Positions 27,134 through 36,260 of a DNA stretch of 64,000 nucleotides are shown here, one piece after another. The stretch's first letter is position 1, and every line of letters begins with the position of its first letter. This DNA is from Sulfitobacter noctilucae (GTDB lineage Bacteria > Pseudomonadota > Alphaproteobacteria > Rhodobacterales > Rhodobacteraceae), in NCBI RefSeq assembly GCF_000622365.1, contig NZ_JASC01000013.1:640361-704360 (forward strand), read 5' to 3'. The notes beneath the pieces are model-generated. The model did no database searches, was not told the origin of the DNA, and saw only the letters and a program-made list of their open reading frames with translations. A program made the position numbers and the translations under genes.

Positions 27134-29392
27134 ATGAGCAAACTCCCTACCAAAGCCGAGATCCTCGACTGGATCGAACAGAACCCCACCCTCGCGGCCA
27201 AGCGCGACATCGCCAAGGCCTTTGGCATCAAAGGTGCTGCTCGGATTGATCTGAAACGCATCCTTAAGGAACTGGAGGCGGAAGGGCATCTGGAAAAGCG
27301 CAAGCGCAGCTATGCGGACCCCGATCGGCTGCCGCCTGTTTCTGTTCTGATGGTCACAGGGCCGGATGGGCAGGGCGATTTGTTTGCCAAACCGATGGAA
27401 TGGCAGGGCAGCGGGGTAGAGCCGCGCGTGCTTGTCATCCCCCGAGCCTCTGACCCGGCGCTGGGCGAGGGCGACCGCATTCTGGCGCGGCTGACACAGG
27501 TGAAGGGCGACGATCACCACTATGAGGCGCGGCTGATCCGACGGATCGGGACGAACCCCAAGAAGGTTCTGGGTATCTTCCGCAAGAGCACCGAAGGCGG
27601 GCGGATTGTGCCCATCGACAAGGGTGCCGATCGCGAATGGGTCGTGGCCGACAATGCAACGGGCGGGGCCAAGGATGGCGAGTTGGTCGAGGCCGAACAG
27701 GCGGGGCCAAAGGGTCGCATGGGTCTGCCCAAGGCGCGGGTGATCGACCGGCTGGGCGATCCTTCCGCGCCCAAGGCGGTATCGCTGATTGCAATCCACC
27801 AGCACGGTATCCCCGATGATTTTCCCGACGAGGTGATCGCCGAAGCTGACGCCGCCAAACCGATGGGCCTGAAAGGCCGTGAAGACCTGCGCGATCTGCC
27901 GTTGATCACCATTGACCCCTCGGATGCCCGCGACCACGATGATGCCTGCTATGCCCATGCGGATGAAGACCCCAAAAACGAAGGCGGCCATGTCGTCTGG
28001 GTCGCGATTGCCGATGTGGCGGGCTATGTCACGCCCGGTTCCGCGCTGGACCGCGAGGCGCGCAAGCGCGGCAACTCCACCTATTTCCCCGACCGCGTGG
28101 TGCCCATGCTGCCGGACCGCCTGTCGGGCGATCTGTGTTCGCTGCACGAAGGCGTGCCGCGCGCCTGTATCGCCGTGCGCATGGTGCTGGGCGCAGCCGG
28201 CAACAAGCTGGGTCATACGTTTCACCGCGGGCTCATGCGCTCTCCTGCGTCCTTGCATTACGAAGAGGTGCAGGATGCCATCGACGGGCAGCCGAATGAC
28301 CGCACAGGCCCTTTGCTTGAGCCTGTTTTGCAGCCGCTTTATGCCGCCTATGCCGCGCTTAAAGCAGCGCGGGGCCGCCGCCAACCGCTTGATCTGGATC
28401 TGCCGGAACGGCGCGTGGAACTGGCTGAAGATGGCACCGTTAAATCCATTAATTTCAAGGACCGGCTGGATGCCCACCGCCTGATCGAGGAATTCATGGT
28501 GCTGGCCAATGTCGCCGCTGCCGAGACGCTGCTGGAAAAGAAAGTACCGCTGCTGTTCCGCATCCACGAAGAACCAACACCCGAAAAGCTTGAAAGCCTG
28601 CGCGAGACGGCACAGGCCGCTGGTTTTACGCTGGCCAAAGGGCAGGTGCTTCAGACCGCGCACCTTAACAAGCTGTTGAACGATGCCGCAGGCTCTGACG
28701 AGGCTGAGTTGATCAACCTCTCTACCCTTCGCTCCATGACGCAGGCCTACTACGGCCCCGCACATATCGGGCATTTTGGCCTCGCTTTGCGGTCTTATGC
28801 GCACTTCACCTCACCCATCCGCCGATATGCGGATCTGATCGTGCACCGTGCTTTGATCACCGCACATGGTTGGGGCAAGGACGGCCTGCAGCCCGAAGAT
28901 TTCGAGACACTGGAGCAAACCGGTGCGCATATTTCCGACACCGAGCGGCGCTCGATGGTGGCGGAACGCGACACGACAGACCGCTATCTTGCATCCTACT
29001 TGTCTGAGCGTGTCGGTAACGAATTTTCTGGCCGGATCAGCGGCATCGCCCGCTTTGGTGTGTTCGTAAAGCTGGATGAAACAGGCGCTGATGGGTTGCT
29101 GCCCATGCGGTCACTGGGCCGCGAATACTTTCACCATGATGCCGAGGCGCAGACGCTGATGGGGTCGGACACCGGCATGATTATCTCGCTGGGCCAGCGG
29201 GTCAAAGTGAGGCTGGCCGAAGCAACGCCGGTCACGGGTGGTATCCTGCTCGAACTGCTTGAGATCGAAGATCAGAAGGTGGCGCAGGGCCGCCGATCAC
29301 CGGCAGGGCGTAGCACCCCGCGCCGCAAATCTGCCAAGGCCAAACAGAAAAAAGACAAGATCAAGCGCAAGGTGACGCGTACACGGCGCTGA
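27134..29392 (+). CDS. rnr: Ribonuclease R
   Basis: RNase R is a processive 3'-5' exoribonuclease that degrades structured RNA. The 752-residue protein has an N-terminal winged-helix segment (KRDIAKAFGIKGAARIDLKRIL), cold-shock-like domains, the RNB catalytic block DPSDARDHDDACYA with its four aspartates, and FTSPIRRYADLIVHR. An S1 domain follows near 640-720 (GRISGIARFGVFVKL), and there is a strongly basic C-terminal tail of about 30 residues. All parts are intact. It is at the end of the dapE-linked run of genes. Confidence 0.97.
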   Translation: MSKLPTKAEILDWIEQNPTLAAKRDIAKAFGIKGAARIDLKRILKELEAEGHLEKRKRSYADPDRLPPVSVLMVTGPDGQGDLFAKPMEWQGSGVEPRVLVIPRASDPALGEGDRILARLTQVKGDDHHYEARLIRRIGTNPKKVLGIFRKSTEGGRIVPIDKGADREWVVADNATGGAKDGELVEAEQAGPKGRMGLPKARVIDRLGDPSAPKAVSLIAIHQHGIPDDFPDEVIAEADAAKPMGLKGREDLRDLPLITIDPSDARDHDDACYAHADEDPKNEGGHVVWVAIADVAGYVTPGSALDREARKRGNSTYFPDRVVPMLPDRLSGDLCSLHEGVPRACIAVRMVLGAAGNKLGHTFHRGLMRSPASLHYEEVQDAIDGQPNDRTGPLLEPVLQPLYAAYAALKAARGRRQPLDLDLPERRVELAEDGTVKSINFKDRLDAHRLIEEFMVLANVAAAETLLEKKVPLLFRIHEEPTPEKLESLRETAQAAGFTLAKGQVLQTAHLNKLLNDAAGSDEAELINLSTLRSMTQAYYGPAHIGHFGLALRSYAHFTSPIRRYADLIVHRALITAHGWGKDGLQPEDFETLEQTGAHISDTERRSMVAERDTTDRYLASYLSERVGNEFSGRISGIARFGVFVKLDETGADGLLPMRSLGREYFHHDAEAQTLMGSDTGMIISLGQRVKVRLAEATPVTGGILLELLEIEDQKVAQGRRSPAGRSTPRRKSAKAKQKKDKIKRKVTRTRR

Positions 29393-29441
29393 TAGCTCCG
29401 TGAACGGGCTTAGATTAGCGTAACGGGAAAAAGGCGGTTTC

Positions 29442-30713
29442 ATGCGGCGTTCAGTTTCTCTTGCAACGGTTACTGCAATCCTCTTGTCGACAGGGGCGGC
29501 GATGGCGACGGGCCCTATGCAGTCCATCAGGCCAGCAGAGCGGAGCGTTCAAGCGACATCCGAGACGCCAAAAGCTGCCGCACCCAGCACGCAAGGTTTG
29601 CGGACCTGGGTTCAGGCGTTTCGCGCCCGCGCTTTGAAGCAGGGCATTGCGGCATCTACCTTTGATACTGCCATGCGCGGTCTGACATACGACAGCGACA
29701 TCATCCGACGCGACCGCAATCAGGCCGAGTTCACCAAGACGATCTGGGATTACCTTGATACCGCTGTGTCCGACCTGCGCATTGCCAACGGACGGAAGGC
29801 CTTGGCAAAATGGAACACCACGCTGGATCGGATCGAGGCGCAGTTTGGCGTTGAAAAAGAAGTCGTGGTTGCGATCTGGGGCCTAGAAAGCGCTTATGGC
29901 ACCTTTCGCGGGTCCGCGCCTGTTATCAACGGTCTGGCGACATTGGCTTTTGACGGAAGGCGGGCCGCGTTTTTTGAAAGCGAGTTGATTGATGCTTTGC
30001 GTATCCTGCAGAATGGCGATGTCTCACCGGGACAGATGACTGGAAGCTGGGCAGGTGCAATGGGGCATACGCAATTCATGCCCTCTTCTTTTCAGGCTCA
30101 CGCAGTTGATTTCGACAACAACGGAACGCGCAACATCTGGGGTGATGATCCGGTAGATGCCCTTGCTTCGACGGGCGCCTACCTCAGACACTTTGGCTGG
30201 ACGGCGGACCAGCCTTGGGGGGTGGAGGTGCAGTTGCCTAAGGGGTTCGATGTATTGCTGGCAGACCGTAAGATCACCAGACTGCCAAGCGAATGGGCTG
30301 CCCTTGGGGTGACACCTGGCTCGGGTGAATTCGAGGATGCCCACGGTATGGCTTCGGTCCTGCTGCCAGGAGGTGCCGAAGGTGCGGCTTTTCTAATTTT
30401 CTCTAACTTCGCAGTTTTGGAGAAGTACAACACCGCAGACGCTTATGTAGTCGGCGTTGGGCATCTGAGCGATCGGATCGAAGGTGGTCCTGCCATCGCG
30501 CACAACTGGCCCCGACGATTGCGCGCGCTTAGCAAGGGCGAGCGGATCGAGTTGCAGGAGCGTTTGACCGCAGCCGGCTTTGACACGGTCAAGATTGATG
30601 CCAAAATGGGTCCATTGACCATCGACGCCGTGCGACGGTTTCAGCAGTCGCAGGGCGTGTTGTCAGACGGCTACCCTTCGTTGATGGTGCTCGACCGGCT
30701 GCGCGGATTGTAG
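29442..30713 (+). CDS. Lytic murein transglycosylase (MltB-type) with peptidoglycan-binding domain
   Basis: A 423-residue periplasmic enzyme that cleaves the glycan strand and forms 1,6-anhydromuramic ends. A signal peptide covers about the first 23 residues (ATVTAILLSTGAAMA). The SLT_2 domain spans about 50-345, with the catalytic Glu in VVAIWGLESAYGTFRG and AGAMGHTQFMPSSFQ. A C-terminal PG_binding_1 domain (LQERLTAAGFDTVKIDAKMGP) follows. No lipobox cysteine is present, so it is soluble, unlike E. coli MltB. It is monocistronic and convergent with the aminotransferase gene. Confidence 0.92.
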   Translation: MRRSVSLATVTAILLSTGAAMATGPMQSIRPAERSVQATSETPKAAAPSTQGLRTWVQAFRARALKQGIAASTFDTAMRGLTYDSDIIRRDRNQAEFTKTIWDYLDTAVSDLRIANGRKALAKWNTTLDRIEAQFGVEKEVVVAIWGLESAYGTFRGSAPVINGLATLAFDGRRAAFFESELIDALRILQNGDVSPGQMTGSWAGAMGHTQFMPSSFQAHAVDFDNNGTRNIWGDDPVDALASTGAYLRHFGWTADQPWGVEVQLPKGFDVLLADRKITRLPSEWAALGVTPGSGEFEDAHGMASVLLPGGAEGAAFLIFSNFAVLEKYNTADAYVVGVGHLSDRIEGGPAIAHNWPRRLRALSKGERIELQERLTAAGFDTVKIDAKMGPLTIDAVRRFQQSQGVLSDGYPSLMVLDRLRGL

Positions 30714-30735
30714 GGCGGGGTTCACCCCGCCCTAC
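30710..30735. repeat. Perfect 11-bp stem palindrome at the transglycosylase stop codon
   Basis: Arms GTAGGGCGGGG and CCCCGCCCTAC flank a TTCA loop. The left arm includes the stop codon of the transglycosylase, and the structure sits 8 bp from the aminotransferase stop. It lacks a T-run. The sequence resembles GC-rich REP-like intergenic palindromes; a 3'-end structure for two convergent mRNAs is likely either way. Confidence 0.65.
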
Positions 30736-30742
30736 ATCCGGC

Positions 30743-32140
30743 TCAGGATGCAGCTTTGAGCATATCTTTATCTTTGAGGTCTTTGTAAGTCGCATCCAGC
30801 GCTTGCTTAGCACGGGTGGCGAAAACGTCGATTTCCTTTGGTGTGATCACCAGCGGGGGTGAGATGATCATCCGGTCGCCCACATGGCGCATCACCAGAT
30901 TGTTGGCGAAACAATGCTCGCGACACATGTAGCCGACGGTCCCTGTGTCGCCCGCAAACCTGGCGCGGCTTTCCTTGTGCGGCGTCAGCGGCAATGATGC
31001 CATCATCCCGCATTTGTTTACCCCGCCCACAAGGGGATGCTCCCCCAGTTCTTCGAGCGCCGCGTGCAGGGCAGGGGCCGCCACGTTGCGGACATGCGAA
31101 AGAATGTCCTCTTCTTGCATGATGCGCAGGTTTTCCATCGCCACAGCAGCACAGACGGGATGGCCGGAATAGGTATAGCCGTGGTTGAATTCGCAGGCGT
31201 TGATCACTTCTGCAATCTCGTCCGATACAATCGACCCGCCGATGGGCGCATAGCCGGACGACAGCCCCTTGGCGATGGTCATGATGTCGGGCGTGATGCC
31301 CATGGTTTCTGAACCGAACCAGTTGCCGGTCCGGCCAAAGCCACAGATCACCTCGTCTGCAATCAACAGCACGTCATACTTTTTACAGATGCGCTGAATT
31401 TCAGGCCAATAGGTGCTGGGCGGGATGATCACGCCACCCGCACCCTGAACCGGCTCTCCGATAAAGGCAGCGACGTTCTCGGCACCCAGTTCAAGAATTT
31501 TTGCTTCCAGTTCCTGCGCACGGGCAAGGCCGAATTCTTCGGGTGTGTGATCGCCGCCTTCAGCCCACCAATCGGGTTGACCAATATGATGGATACCCGG
31601 GATCGGCATACCGCCCTGCGCATGCATATAGGTCATGCCTCCCAAAGAGCCGGACCCCATGGAAGACCCGTGATAGGCATTCTTGCGGCTGATCACATGG
31701 CTCTTTTCCGGCTGGCCCTTTTCGGCCCAATAGACCCGAACCATCCGCAGGTTGGTGTCGTTTGCCTCTGACCCCGATCCGGCAAAGAAGATGTGGTTCA
31801 GATGTGGCGGCGCGATCTTGGCCAATTCCGCAGACAACGCGATCACGGGCACATGGGTCGTTTGAAAGAAAGTATTGTAGAACGGCAGTTCGTTCATCTG
31901 TCGTGCTGCCACCTGACCCATCTCGGTGCGGCCATAGCCAAGGTTCACGCACCACAGACCGGCCATCGCATCGAGGATTTCGTTGCCGTCGCTGTCGGTC
32001 AGGAAAACCCCCTTGGAGCGGGTAATGACCCGCGCGCCCTTGGCGTTGATCTCGTCGCCCGTTGTGAACGGATGCATGTGATGCGCGGCGTCCAGCGCCT
32101 GAAGCTCGGCAGTGGGCAGATGGTTGGTGATGGCGGACAT
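30743..32140 (-). CDS. Class III aminotransferase (putrescine/polyamine type)
   Basis: A 465-residue PLP enzyme starting MSAITNHLPTAELQALDAAH. It has GSEANDTNLRMVRVYWA, the aspartate motif LLIADEVICGFGRTG, and the PLP lysine in TIAKGLSSGYAPIGG. The sequence resembles putrescine-pyruvate aminotransferases (SpuC type) more than taurine or GABA enzymes. Neighbouring polyamine ABC transporter genes and a GntR regulator support a role in polyamine breakdown. An in-frame start at 32158 is less likely. A TGATCAAATT motif lies 46 bp upstream of the start. Confidence 0.85.
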   Translation of the reverse strand: MSAITNHLPTAELQALDAAHHMHPFTTGDEINAKGARVITRSKGVFLTDSDGNEILDAMAGLWCVNLGYGRTEMGQVAARQMNELPFYNTFFQTTHVPVIALSAELAKIAPPHLNHIFFAGSGSEANDTNLRMVRVYWAEKGQPEKSHVISRKNAYHGSSMGSGSLGGMTYMHAQGGMPIPGIHHIGQPDWWAEGGDHTPEEFGLARAQELEAKILELGAENVAAFIGEPVQGAGGVIIPPSTYWPEIQRICKKYDVLLIADEVICGFGRTGNWFGSETMGITPDIMTIAKGLSSGYAPIGGSIVSDEIAEVINACEFNHGYTYSGHPVCAAVAMENLRIMQEEDILSHVRNVAAPALHAALEELGEHPLVGGVNKCGMMASLPLTPHKESRARFAGDTGTVGYMCREHCFANNLVMRHVGDRMIISPPLVITPKEIDVFATRAKQALDATYKDLKDKDMLKAAS

Positions 32141-32185
32141 GATTCTGGACCTATGCAAAGGGGAAAACAGCTTTGCGTCAGAATA

Positions 32186-32195
32186 TGATCAAATT
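32186..32195. promoter_or_regulatory. Candidate GntR operator upstream of the aminotransferase
   Basis: TGATCAAATT occurs here between gntR and the aminotransferase and again before potF (33008-33017). The shared exact 10-mer on both sides of the regulator suggests one regulator acting on both targets. Confidence 0.4.
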
Positions 32196-32203
32196 ATGCG
32201 AAG

Positions 32204-32956
32204 TCAATCGAATCGCCGCGGCACGCTGTCTTCTGTCAGGGCCATCTCGATCTGCTGCGCCCCCTGCGCGACATCTTCGGCCATAGCGCGCCCTGCCGCG
32301 TCCGTATCGCCTTGCGCGAAGGCCGCAAGCAAATCGGCGTGTTTGTCAGGCAAATTGCTGGTGCCAAAGCGGCCACAGACAACGCGGAGAGAAGGCCCGA
32401 ACCGCAACCAGAGCCTGTCTACTGTGGCGGCCATGATGGGGGCGTCTGCTGTATCATTGATCAAGGCGTGAAAGCGATAATTGTGGGTCAGGTAGCCGCC
32501 AACATCGCCCTGCGCGATGGCTTGATTCAGGTCATCATCGCAGTCGCGCAGGCGAGCCAGAATATCGGGCCCCATGCGTGCAGCTGCCCGGCGGGCCAGC
32601 TCTGGCTCAAGAGTTTTCCGCATGAAAGCGAGTTCTTGGGCGCAAGCCACGGTCAGCACGGGAACGCTGACGCGGCGATTGCCCTGGTGGGTCAACGCCC
32701 CTTCGGCAATCAAACGGCGCAAAGCTTCGCGCACCGGGGTCATGCCGACCCCAAGCTGTGTGGTAAGCCCTTGAATGGTAACGGGCTGACCGGGTGCCAG
32801 ATCACCGAACAGAATCGTCAGCCTCAGCTTTTCGTACACGGTCTGATGTGCCGGGGTCTTGCCGGTCTCACTGCCTGAAAACGGATTGGTCGAAGTGATC
32901 ACATCTACGTTCATCAAAGCTTGCCTGTTCATTGCGCACATCGACGCAGCTTGCAC
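32204..32956 (-). CDS. GntR/FadR-family transcriptional regulator
   Basis: A 250-residue regulator with an N-terminal winged helix (VTIQGLTTQLGVGMTPVREALRRL). A C-terminal FCD domain follows, whose metal or ligand residues appear in RKTLEPELARRAA and HNYRFHALIND. Residues 1-35 are likely an over-extended start; MNRQALMNVDVI or MNVDVI within the first 20 residues are plausible. It is between the aminotransferase (same strand) and potF (divergent), so it likely senses a polyamine-derived compound. The ligand is unproven. Confidence 0.88.
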   Translation of the reverse strand: MQAASMCAMNRQALMNVDVITSTNPFSGSETGKTPAHQTVYEKLRLTILFGDLAPGQPVTIQGLTTQLGVGMTPVREALRRLIAEGALTHQGNRRVSVPVLTVACAQELAFMRKTLEPELARRAAARMGPDILARLRDCDDDLNQAIAQGDVGGYLTHNYRFHALINDTADAPIMAATVDRLWLRFGPSLRVVCGRFGTSNLPDKHADLLAAFAQGDTDAAGRAMAEDVAQGAQQIEMALTEDSVPRRFD

Positions 32957-33006
32957 CTCTGCGTCCTGCGTGAAACCATAAAGTATCTTGCCGTAAGAGG
33001 CAAAAC

Positions 33007-33021
33007 TTGATCAAATTGATC
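33007..33021. promoter_or_regulatory. Candidate operator TTGATCAAATTGATC upstream of potF
   Basis: This 15-base site contains the palindrome TTGATCAA and a second TTGATC half-site. It ends 37 bp before potF and shares TGATCAAATT with the site before the aminotransferase. It could serve as the autoregulatory and potF operator of the adjacent GntR protein. Confidence 0.45.
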
Positions 33022-33058
33022 CAATGCCGGGAAAACCCGGTCACAATGGGAGTTTTAG

Positions 33059-34144
33059 ATGACATATCGTATTCTTGGTGGCGTTGCCGCCGCAGCGCTT
33101 TTTGCCGGTGCCGCGACCGCCGATGAAGTCCGCGTATACAACTGGTCCGACTATATCGACGAAAGTCTGCTGGAGAAGTTCGAAGAAGAGACAGGCATCG
33201 ACCTTATCTATGACGTTTTCGACAGCAATGAAGTGCTGGAAACCAAGCTGCTGGCTGGTGGATCGGGTTATGATGTTGTGGTGCCGTCGGGCACCTTTTT
33301 GCAGCGCCAAATCACCGCGGGTGCCTTTCAGAAGCTGGATAAATCAAAACTGCCGAACATCGAAAACATGTGGAGTGTGATCAACGACCGGCTCACGAAA
33401 TACGACCCTGAAGCTGCCTATGCGATCAACTATATGTGGGGCACAACCGGGCTGGGCGTGAATATCAACAAGGTCAAGGAAGTGCTGGGCGAAGATGCGC
33501 CGGTAAACTCTCTGGCCCTCGTGCTCGACCCCGCCAACATGGAGAAGCTTGCATCTTGCGGCGTTCATTTCCTTGATGCCCCGGTAGAGCTTATCCCCGC
33601 CACGCTGGCCTATATCGGTGAAGACCCCGACAGCCAGGATCTGGAAGTGATCGGTAAGACCGAGCCGGTTCTGACCGCTGTTGCTCCCTATGTTCAGAAG
33701 TTCCACAGCTCTGAGTACATCAACGCGCTGGCCAACGGTGATATCTGCGTTGCAGTGGGCTGGTCCGGTGATATCCTGCAAGCACGCGACCGTGCGGCAG
33801 AGGCCGACAATGGTGTTGAGATCGAATATTATGCGCCAAAGGAAGGTGCGCTGATGTGGTTCGACAACATGGCGATTCCGGTTGATGCGCCAAACCCCGA
33901 AGCGGCGCATACCTTCCTGAACTTCATTATGGATGCGCAAAACATGGCAGCGGCGTCGAACTATGTTTATTACGCCAATGGCAACGAGGCGTCCCAAGAG
34001 TTTCTTGAGGAAGACGTGATCGGCGATACCGCGATCTATCCTGACGCGGCAACGCTCGATAACCTCTATACGACCTCGCCCTATGGCCCCAAGGTGCAGC
34101 GTGGCGTGACGCGCATGTGGACCAAGATCAAGTCAGGTACCTGA
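33059..34144 (+). CDS. potF: Polyamine ABC transporter substrate-binding protein
   Basis: The periplasmic binding protein of a putrescine/spermidine-type importer. The 361-residue protein has a signal peptide of about 21 residues (YRILGGVAAAALFAGAATA) and a mature start DEVRVYNWSDYIDESLL. The segments YNWSDYI, YDVVVPSGTFLQRQI and VGWSGDILQA match PotF, including the WSDY and substrate-pocket regions. It leads potFGHI. A GC-rich hairpin downstream may keep its transcript level above that of the membrane genes. Confidence 0.93.
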   Translation: MTYRILGGVAAAALFAGAATADEVRVYNWSDYIDESLLEKFEEETGIDLIYDVFDSNEVLETKLLAGGSGYDVVVPSGTFLQRQITAGAFQKLDKSKLPNIENMWSVINDRLTKYDPEAAYAINYMWGTTGLGVNINKVKEVLGEDAPVNSLALVLDPANMEKLASCGVHFLDAPVELIPATLAYIGEDPDSQDLEVIGKTEPVLTAVAPYVQKFHSSEYINALANGDICVAVGWSGDILQARDRAAEADNGVEIEYYAPKEGALMWFDNMAIPVDAPNPEAAHTFLNFIMDAQNMAAASNYVYYANGNEASQEFLEEDVIGDTAIYPDAATLDNLYTTSPYGPKVQRGVTRMWTKIKSGT

Positions 34145-34152
34145 TCTGAAAC

Positions 34153-34180
34153 GGGGCGCGGCCAACACCGGTCGCGCCCC
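34153..34180 (+). promoter_or_regulatory. GC-rich intercistronic hairpin between potF and potG
   Basis: Arms GGGGCGCG and CGCGCCCC form an 8-bp stem extended by partial pairing, 11 bp past the potF stop. There is no T-run. Such hairpins after binding-protein genes often stabilise the upstream mRNA or dampen read-through; that is inferred here. Confidence 0.55.
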
Positions 34181-34204
34181 ATTCACTTGCCCGCACAAAC
34201 AGGG

Positions 34205-35341
34205 ATGCCCCGCGTGAGCCAGACCGTATTCGCCCCTTGGGATGATCCGACCGAGAAGCCTTTGATCCGGTTTCAAAACGTCACCAAACGGTTCGGCACC
34301 TTTGTCGCCATCGACGATCTGACGCTTGATATTTACGAGCGGGAATTCTTTGCGTTGCTCGGACCTTCGGGTTGCGGCAAGACCACGATGATGCGGATGC
34401 TGGCCGGGTTCGAAACGATCAGCGAGGGCAAGATCGAATTGGCTGGCCAGGACATCGGCCATGTCCCTCCCAACGAGCGCGCAGTGAACATGATGTTCCA
34501 GTCTTACGCGCTGTTCCCGCATCTGAGCGTTTGGGATAACATCGCCTTTGGCCTCAAGCGGGATCGAAAGAGCAAAGCGGAAATCGACGCGCGCGTGGAC
34601 GAGATGCTCAAGCTGGTCCGGCTGGAGAAGTTTGCACGTCGCAAGCCGCATCAAATTTCGGGTGGACAACGGCAGCGTGTGGCGCTGGCCCGGTCGTTGG
34701 CTAAGGCGCCCAAGCTGCTGTTGCTGGATGAACCCCTGGGCGCACTGGACAAAAAGCTGCGGCAGGACACGCAGTTTGAACTCATGGACATTCAGGAAAC
34801 CACCGGCACTACCTTTGTGATCGTGACCCATGATCAGGAAGAAGCGATGACTGTTGCCTCTCGTGTGGCGGTCATGGACGAGGGTCGCATCATGCAGGTG
34901 GCGACCCCGGCGGCGATCTATGAACATCCCAACTCAGTCTATGTGGCGGATTTCATCGGTGACGTAAACATCATCAGCGGACAGACCAACGCGTCTGGAA
35001 CGGACACCTATCGCCTGAGCTGGGCGGAGGGTCAGCAGCCCGTAACCGCGACATCGGACATTACATTCAGTGAAGGGCAAAAGGCACATTTGGCAATTCG
35101 GCCAGAAAAAATTCGCATCTCGACCGATCAGCCTGTCGATGCTGACAACAAGGTGCAAGGCAAGGTGCTCGACATCGCCTATCTTGGTAACCTCAGCACG
35201 TACCACGTTGAACTGCCGGGCGGGCAGGTGATCAAAGCGCAGACGGCAAACACCCGTCGCATCGCCCGGCGTGACATTACGTGGGAAGACCCCGTGTGGA
35301 TATCATGGAACGCCACAGCTGGCGTGATGTTGGCAGAATGA
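34205..35341 (+). CDS. potG: Polyamine ABC transporter ATP-binding protein
   Basis: The cytoplasmic ATPase of the importer. It shows Walker A GPSGCGKTT, the ABC signature ISGGQRQRVALARSL, Walker B LLLLDEPLGALDKKL, and the switch His in VIVTHDQEEAM. A C-terminal TOBE domain begins near 280. The open frame begins at a TTG at 34187; ATG 34205 is given, but GTG 34214 has the better spacing from AGGGA and may be the real start. It lies 60 bp after potF and ahead of potH. Confidence 0.92.
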   Translation: MPRVSQTVFAPWDDPTEKPLIRFQNVTKRFGTFVAIDDLTLDIYEREFFALLGPSGCGKTTMMRMLAGFETISEGKIELAGQDIGHVPPNERAVNMMFQSYALFPHLSVWDNIAFGLKRDRKSKAEIDARVDEMLKLVRLEKFARRKPHQISGGQRQRVALARSLAKAPKLLLLDEPLGALDKKLRQDTQFELMDIQETTGTTFVIVTHDQEEAMTVASRVAVMDEGRIMQVATPAAIYEHPNSVYVADFIGDVNIISGQTNASGTDTYRLSWAEGQQPVTATSDITFSEGQKAHLAIRPEKIRISTDQPVDADNKVQGKVLDIAYLGNLSTYHVELPGGQVIKAQTANTRRIARRDITWEDPVWISWNATAGVMLAE

Positions 35342-35384
35342 TGATGTGCAGGGCGGGATTAATGCGGCCGGAGGACGCTGACTG

Positions 35385-36260
35385 ATGCGCCGCTTTGCCC
35401 TGATCGCGATCCCGTATCTTTGGTTGGTGTTGCTGTTTCTCGCACCTTTCCTGATCGTTCTCAAAATCTCCCTCTCCGATGCGGCACTGGCGATTCCACC
35501 CTATGCGCCGACACTGAAAGACGGGATCGGAACACTGATCGCCGAACTGGATTTCGAGAATTTCGTCTTTTTGACACAGGATGATCTGTATTGGAAAGCT
35601 TACCTTAGTTCCTTGCGCATCGCGCTGATCTCGACCTTGCTGACGCTGCTTGTCGGTTATCCCATTGCTTACGGCATGGCCAAAGCCCCGGATGAATGGC
35701 GCGCAACATTGATGATGGTGGTGATCCTGCCGTTCTGGACCTCGTTTCTGATCCGCGTCTATGCTTGGATGGGCATCCTCAGCAACGAGGGGCTGTTGAA
35801 CCAACTGCTGATCTGGCTGGGTCTGATCGGGGAGCCGCTGACGATCCTGAACACCAACACAGCGGTCTATATTGGCATCGTTTATACCTACCTGCCATTT
35901 ATGATTCTACCGATCTACGCGGCCCTCGACCGGCTGGATGCTTCGCTGGACGAGGCGGCGCAGGATCTGGGATGCACGCGCACGCAAGCCTTCTGGTTGG
36001 TCACCATTCCACTGTCCAAGAACGGGATTGTCGCGGGGTGTTTCCTTGTGTTCATCCCGGCGCTGGGCGAATTTGTGATCCCTTCGCTGTTGGGCGGTTC
36101 CGGGACGCTGATGATTGGCAAAGTGCTGTGGGAAGAGTTCTTCAATAACCGCGACTGGCCTGTCGCATCGGCGGTGGCGATCATTCTATTGCTGATCCTT
36201 GTGATCCCGATTGTCCTGTTCCAGCGCAACCAGCAAAAGCAGCAGGAGGCTGAACAATGA
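35385..36260 (+). CDS. potH: Polyamine ABC transporter permease PotH
   Basis: One of two membrane subunits. The 291-residue protein has six hydrophobic helices starting with FALIAIPYLWLVLLFLAPFL. It has the EAA loop EAAQDLGCTRTQAFWLVTIPLS that docks on PotG. A large periplasmic loop follows helix 1. Its stop overlaps the potI start in ATGA. Confidence 0.92.
   Translation: MRRFALIAIPYLWLVLLFLAPFLIVLKISLSDAALAIPPYAPTLKDGIGTLIAELDFENFVFLTQDDLYWKAYLSSLRIALISTLLTLLVGYPIAYGMAKAPDEWRATLMMVVILPFWTSFLIRVYAWMGILSNEGLLNQLLIWLGLIGEPLTILNTNTAVYIGIVYTYLPFMILPIYAALDRLDASLDEAAQDLGCTRTQAFWLVTIPLSKNGIVAGCFLVFIPALGEFVIPSLLGGSGTLMIGKVLWEEFFNNRDWPVASAVAIILLLILVIPIVLFQRNQQKQQEAEQ

Noticed and set aside
26486..28804. 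Long minus-strand open frame of 772 codons over rnr and the DUF2064 gene
   Set aside because: It lies antisense to well-supported genes; its translation shows Arg/Gln/His-rich shadow composition and no family motif.
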